Of a DNA stretch of 64,000 bases, positions 61,650 to 64,000 are shown one piece after another (the first letter of the stretch is position 1; each line of letters opens with the position of its first letter). The stretch spans positions 240,493 to 304,492 of the forward strand of contig KN817525.1 in NCBI GenBank assembly GCA_000827495.1, written 5' to 3'. The notes beneath the pieces were generated by a model, which did not search any database, had not been told where the DNA came from, and was given only the letters and a program-made list of their open reading frames with translations. Both the position numbers and the translations under genes were made by a program. This DNA is from Hypholoma sublateritium FD-334 SS-4 (Eukaryota > Basidiomycota > Agaricomycetes > Agaricales > Strophariaceae).

Positions 61650-62776
61650 ATGAGCCAATGTGAGATTTGCGATGAAACATACCACCTTATATGTGTCTGA
61701 CGAAATCATTAAGACGATTCAAACTACTATAGCGGAGGGGGTGGAGGCGGCGGCGGCGGGTACCTGCAAGGTGGTTCGCCGTTCAGCCAAGGCGGTAGCC
61801 CCGGTATGAGGGTGCGTCGCTCCAACCTGACGATAGCACGATATTGATTTTCTCTGTCGGTAGAAATCCGAAGTTTCTAACTCGTTGCGCCCATTCACCA
61901 TCGCGCAAATCAATCGCGCGACACAGGCGCATACAGATGCCGAATGGAGAGTTGACGATGCTGAGATTGGACAAGTCCGTAGCTGTTCCATTTCCCAAGA
62001 CCATTCTTGGTAACATGTCACTCCTCAGGTATCGATCATCGGGCAGGTCGTGTCTGTACAGAAACAGACAACGAACTCGGTCTACGTGCTGGATGACGGC
62101 ACAGGGAGCTTAGAAGCGCGACAATGGGTGGATTCAGAGGCAGAGGAATCAACGTCCGGAGGGATTGAGTATGTTTGTTGTCTGATTCACTTCCTACGAT
62201 GCTTATTGATATCTTGCATCAGGGAATTGCGATATGTCAAAGTTAACGGCACTCTGAAGAGCTTTGGCAAGAAACGGTACATCAATGCCACCCAAATCCG
62301 ACATATCACGGACCCGCATGAGATATACTTCCATATTCTGGAATCAATATACGTCACCCTGCTCGTAGAGCGCGGCCCAGTTAGTTTTCCTTCAAATAAT
62401 AATTACACTATGTAACTGACGCAACATATTAAAGCCTTCAAACCCAGCTGGAGGCCATTCTGCTTATTCCGCTCAAAAGAACGCGCCTTCCGCAGCTGCT
62501 AAAGACCAGTTCTCTCATCTTCCAGCACTGCAACGCTCCATCATCAAGTTTATCATGGACCAACCGCCCCGCGACGAGGGTGTACACGTTGCGCTCATCG
62601 CCAAGGCTATTGCAGCCACGAGCGGCGAGGATGCTCATAATATCAGGTACACCAACATCTGTATCTCTTGATTACTTTCTGAGGCGTTCTCATTTAGCGA
62701 TGCTCTGGACAAACTGATGGATGAGGGCCACGTCTTTACAACGATCGACGACTCCCACTTCAATGTCCCCTCTTAG
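61650..62776 (+). CDS. RFA2: Replication protein A 32-kDa subunit (RPA2)
   Basis: Middle subunit of the single-strand DNA-binding RPA trimer used in replication and repair. The first exon is only 10 nt: ATG AGC CAA T joins across an intron to AC GAT TCA, giving MSQYDSNYYSGGGGGGGGYL, the usual phospho-target N-terminus. KSEVSNSLRPFTIAQINRAT and QAHTDAEWRVDDAEIGQ begin the OB fold, then VSIIGQVVSVQKQTTNSVYV and LDDGTGSLEARQWVDSE. KVNGTLKSFGKKRYINATQI and HITDPHEIYFHILESIYVTL complete it. After a proline/serine linker the winged helix reads LQRSIIKFIMDQPPRDEGVH and LDKLMDEGHVFTTIDDSHF, ending NVPS. It converges on the CE16 gene with 166 bp between stops. Confidence 0.94.
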
Positions 62777-62942
62777 TCCTTGTATATTTCCATTGCTTTC
62801 GTCTACTTTTCCAGCTGCAGCCTTATCTACAAAATGTGTGACTGCTCGCAATATAGCATGTACATTTAACTTGTTTTATGTATTGTCGGCAGTGAGGTAT
62901 GCTACCCCCATGATGCTCTGGAAGATCTCACCAACACCATGT

Positions 62943-64000
62943 TCAAGAATTGGCAGGAATCTGTACGAGAAAATCTGCAAGGCTGCGCGCTATGTAGCCA
63001 TGGACCTTGCTAGTTGGATGGATGTCGTCCACCCAGATTGTTCCCTGTTCGCATTTGAGATCTGCCTCTTCCAGCCCAAAACTTACTGGGTTGTCCAATA
63101 GCGTGTTGAAAAGTTCGAACGAGGAAAAAATGAACACGGAGCTGTCTGCGTGAGTTGCACTGAATTTCTTAGCGGCTTCGCGTAAATTGAGGTTCCACTG
63201 AGAAAATGTCTTTTCCATGCTCCCTGCCCGACTGGAGCCATGTGGGACTGATATTTCCAATTGATGTTGCTGAACATGAATGTGTAAAACTCGGAAGGCA
63301 CACCTGCAGGGCTGCGATGGATTGGCGGGAGATCGATGAACACGAAATTCCGTGCGCCGGTATTGTATACTTCTTCTTGAAGCTTGAAGAGCTCGTCCAA
63401 TATCCCGTCTTTAGCGCCGACCCTGTAGATCAACCAGAGATCAGGGTGCTTTGTCATTTGTACAGCGCATATAAACATATATAGTCCAGCAGGAAAAGCA
63501 CGCACGCGCAATCGTTTATGCCCACCCAAGTGACTAGCAAGTTGGTATGAGATGTGTTAGATTAGGAACCACAACGTGTGGTGCAGGAAAACGAGCTCAC
63601 TGAAGAGCGTGTCGTCGGCCGACCAACGCGCCGCCGCAGGATTCGTCCCCAGGCCCGGAACGTACACCGACCGTATCTGCCGCGCAACTCCCATAACGGT
63701 ATCACCGCCTTTCGCATAGTCGTTGACGAGAAGCGGGTGCTCGATCCACTCCGCACTTTGATCATCGGCGCTACCCGGCTGGTGGGGTTGCTTAGGGGGG
63801 GTGTATCGGGGCCCCGGACGGTAATTTGTAATGAGGTGCCCGACCCAATTGGGCAGATCCTCCTCGTTCCAGACGCCATTCCCTGGGAAGGGAGTACCGA
63901 GGGGCTCCGCGGCGGTGGGCTTTCTCGCGTCGTGGTTCAGAACATTCTCAACGGCGCAGTAGGAGGCGCCGCTTGTCGTAAGAAAGGGGCTAATTAGTGA
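62943..64000 (-). CDS. GDSL/CE16 acetylesterase-like protein, 5' end outside window
   Basis: SGNH-fold carbohydrate esterase family 16 protein, likely a secreted acetylesterase acting on acetylated hemicellulose oligomers. The first visible exon runs open to the edge and has SGASYCAVENVLNHDARKPT, aligning with the FGxSYxxV nucleophile block. GTPFPGNGVWNEEDLPNWVG and HPLLVNDYAKGGDTVMGVAR follow. Introns join SADDTLF to ITWVGINDCA, then VGAKDGILDELFKLQEEVYN and TGARNFVFIDLPPIHRSPAG. SSVFIFSSFELFNTLLDNP joins to GTIWVDDIHPTSKVHGYIAR, which carries the catalytic D-x-x-H as DDIHPTS. The end is FLVQIPANS at 62943. The exon boundaries at about 63240-63310 are least certain. The signal peptide and true start lie beyond 64000. 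Confidence 0.85.

Overview
The window is nuclear DNA from a basidiomycete fungus, most likely an Agaricomycete. The genes are packed closely on both strands and are split by many short introns of about 45 to 80 nt, with GTRNGY donors. Families typical of these fungi are present: a DUF6533 membrane protein, GH55, CE16 and RPC3/NatB orthologues with basidiomycete-like sequence. No prokaryotic operon structure is present. All coding spans below are genomic extents that include introns. Exon joins were worked out by hand from splice signals and family alignment, so individual boundaries may be wrong.

Layout. 1-14.9 kb is a more variable part. It holds the 5' end of an unknown gene at the left edge, a GC-rich repeat element, a truncated WDR26/Gid7-like WD40 copy, a GH55 exo-beta-1,3-glucanase, a histidine phosphatase, a vacuolar-type Ca2+/H+ exchanger and a DUF6533 protein. 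14.9-22 kb holds a Rap1-like telomere protein (BRCT + Myb), a Gtr1/RagA GTPase, lumazine synthase and an SRP40/Nopp140 protein. 22.4-29.2 kb holds two paralogous alpha/beta hydrolases separated by about 4.3 kb, which contains a second copy of the GC-rich element with internal tandem repeats. 29.3-64 kb is dense core gene content: tRNA(Ile)-lysidine synthase, a YTHDF-type m6A reader, external NADH dehydrogenase with EF-hands, GPI10/PIG-B mannosyltransferase, an acidic orphan protein, condensin subunit 3 (Cnd3/Ycg1), RNA polymerase III subunit RPC3, FACT subunit Spt16, a Nudix ADP-sugar pyrophosphatase, NatB auxiliary subunit Naa25/Mdm20, RPA2, and a CE16 GDSL esterase running off the right edge.

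The core genes do not form one pathway. Several serve chromosome maintenance and gene expression (Rap1, condensin, Spt16, RPA2, RPC3, SRP40, YTHDF). Several are arranged as head-to-head pairs with short shared promoters: lumazine synthase/SRP40, YTHDF/NDE, GPI10/acidic protein, condensin/RPC3, Nudix/Naa25.

The most unusual signals are: (1) a two-copy GC-rich element family sharing a near-identical 44-bp end and a block whose differences look coding-like; one copy abuts the broken WDR26 gene and the other sits between the hydrolase paralogues and carries units of about 170 bp; (2) a 672-bp MITE with 39-bp perfect terminal inverted repeats and a TA target duplication, placed centrally in the YTHDF/NDE promoter; (3) a cluster of N bases in the Ca2+ exchanger that all fall in one codon phase.
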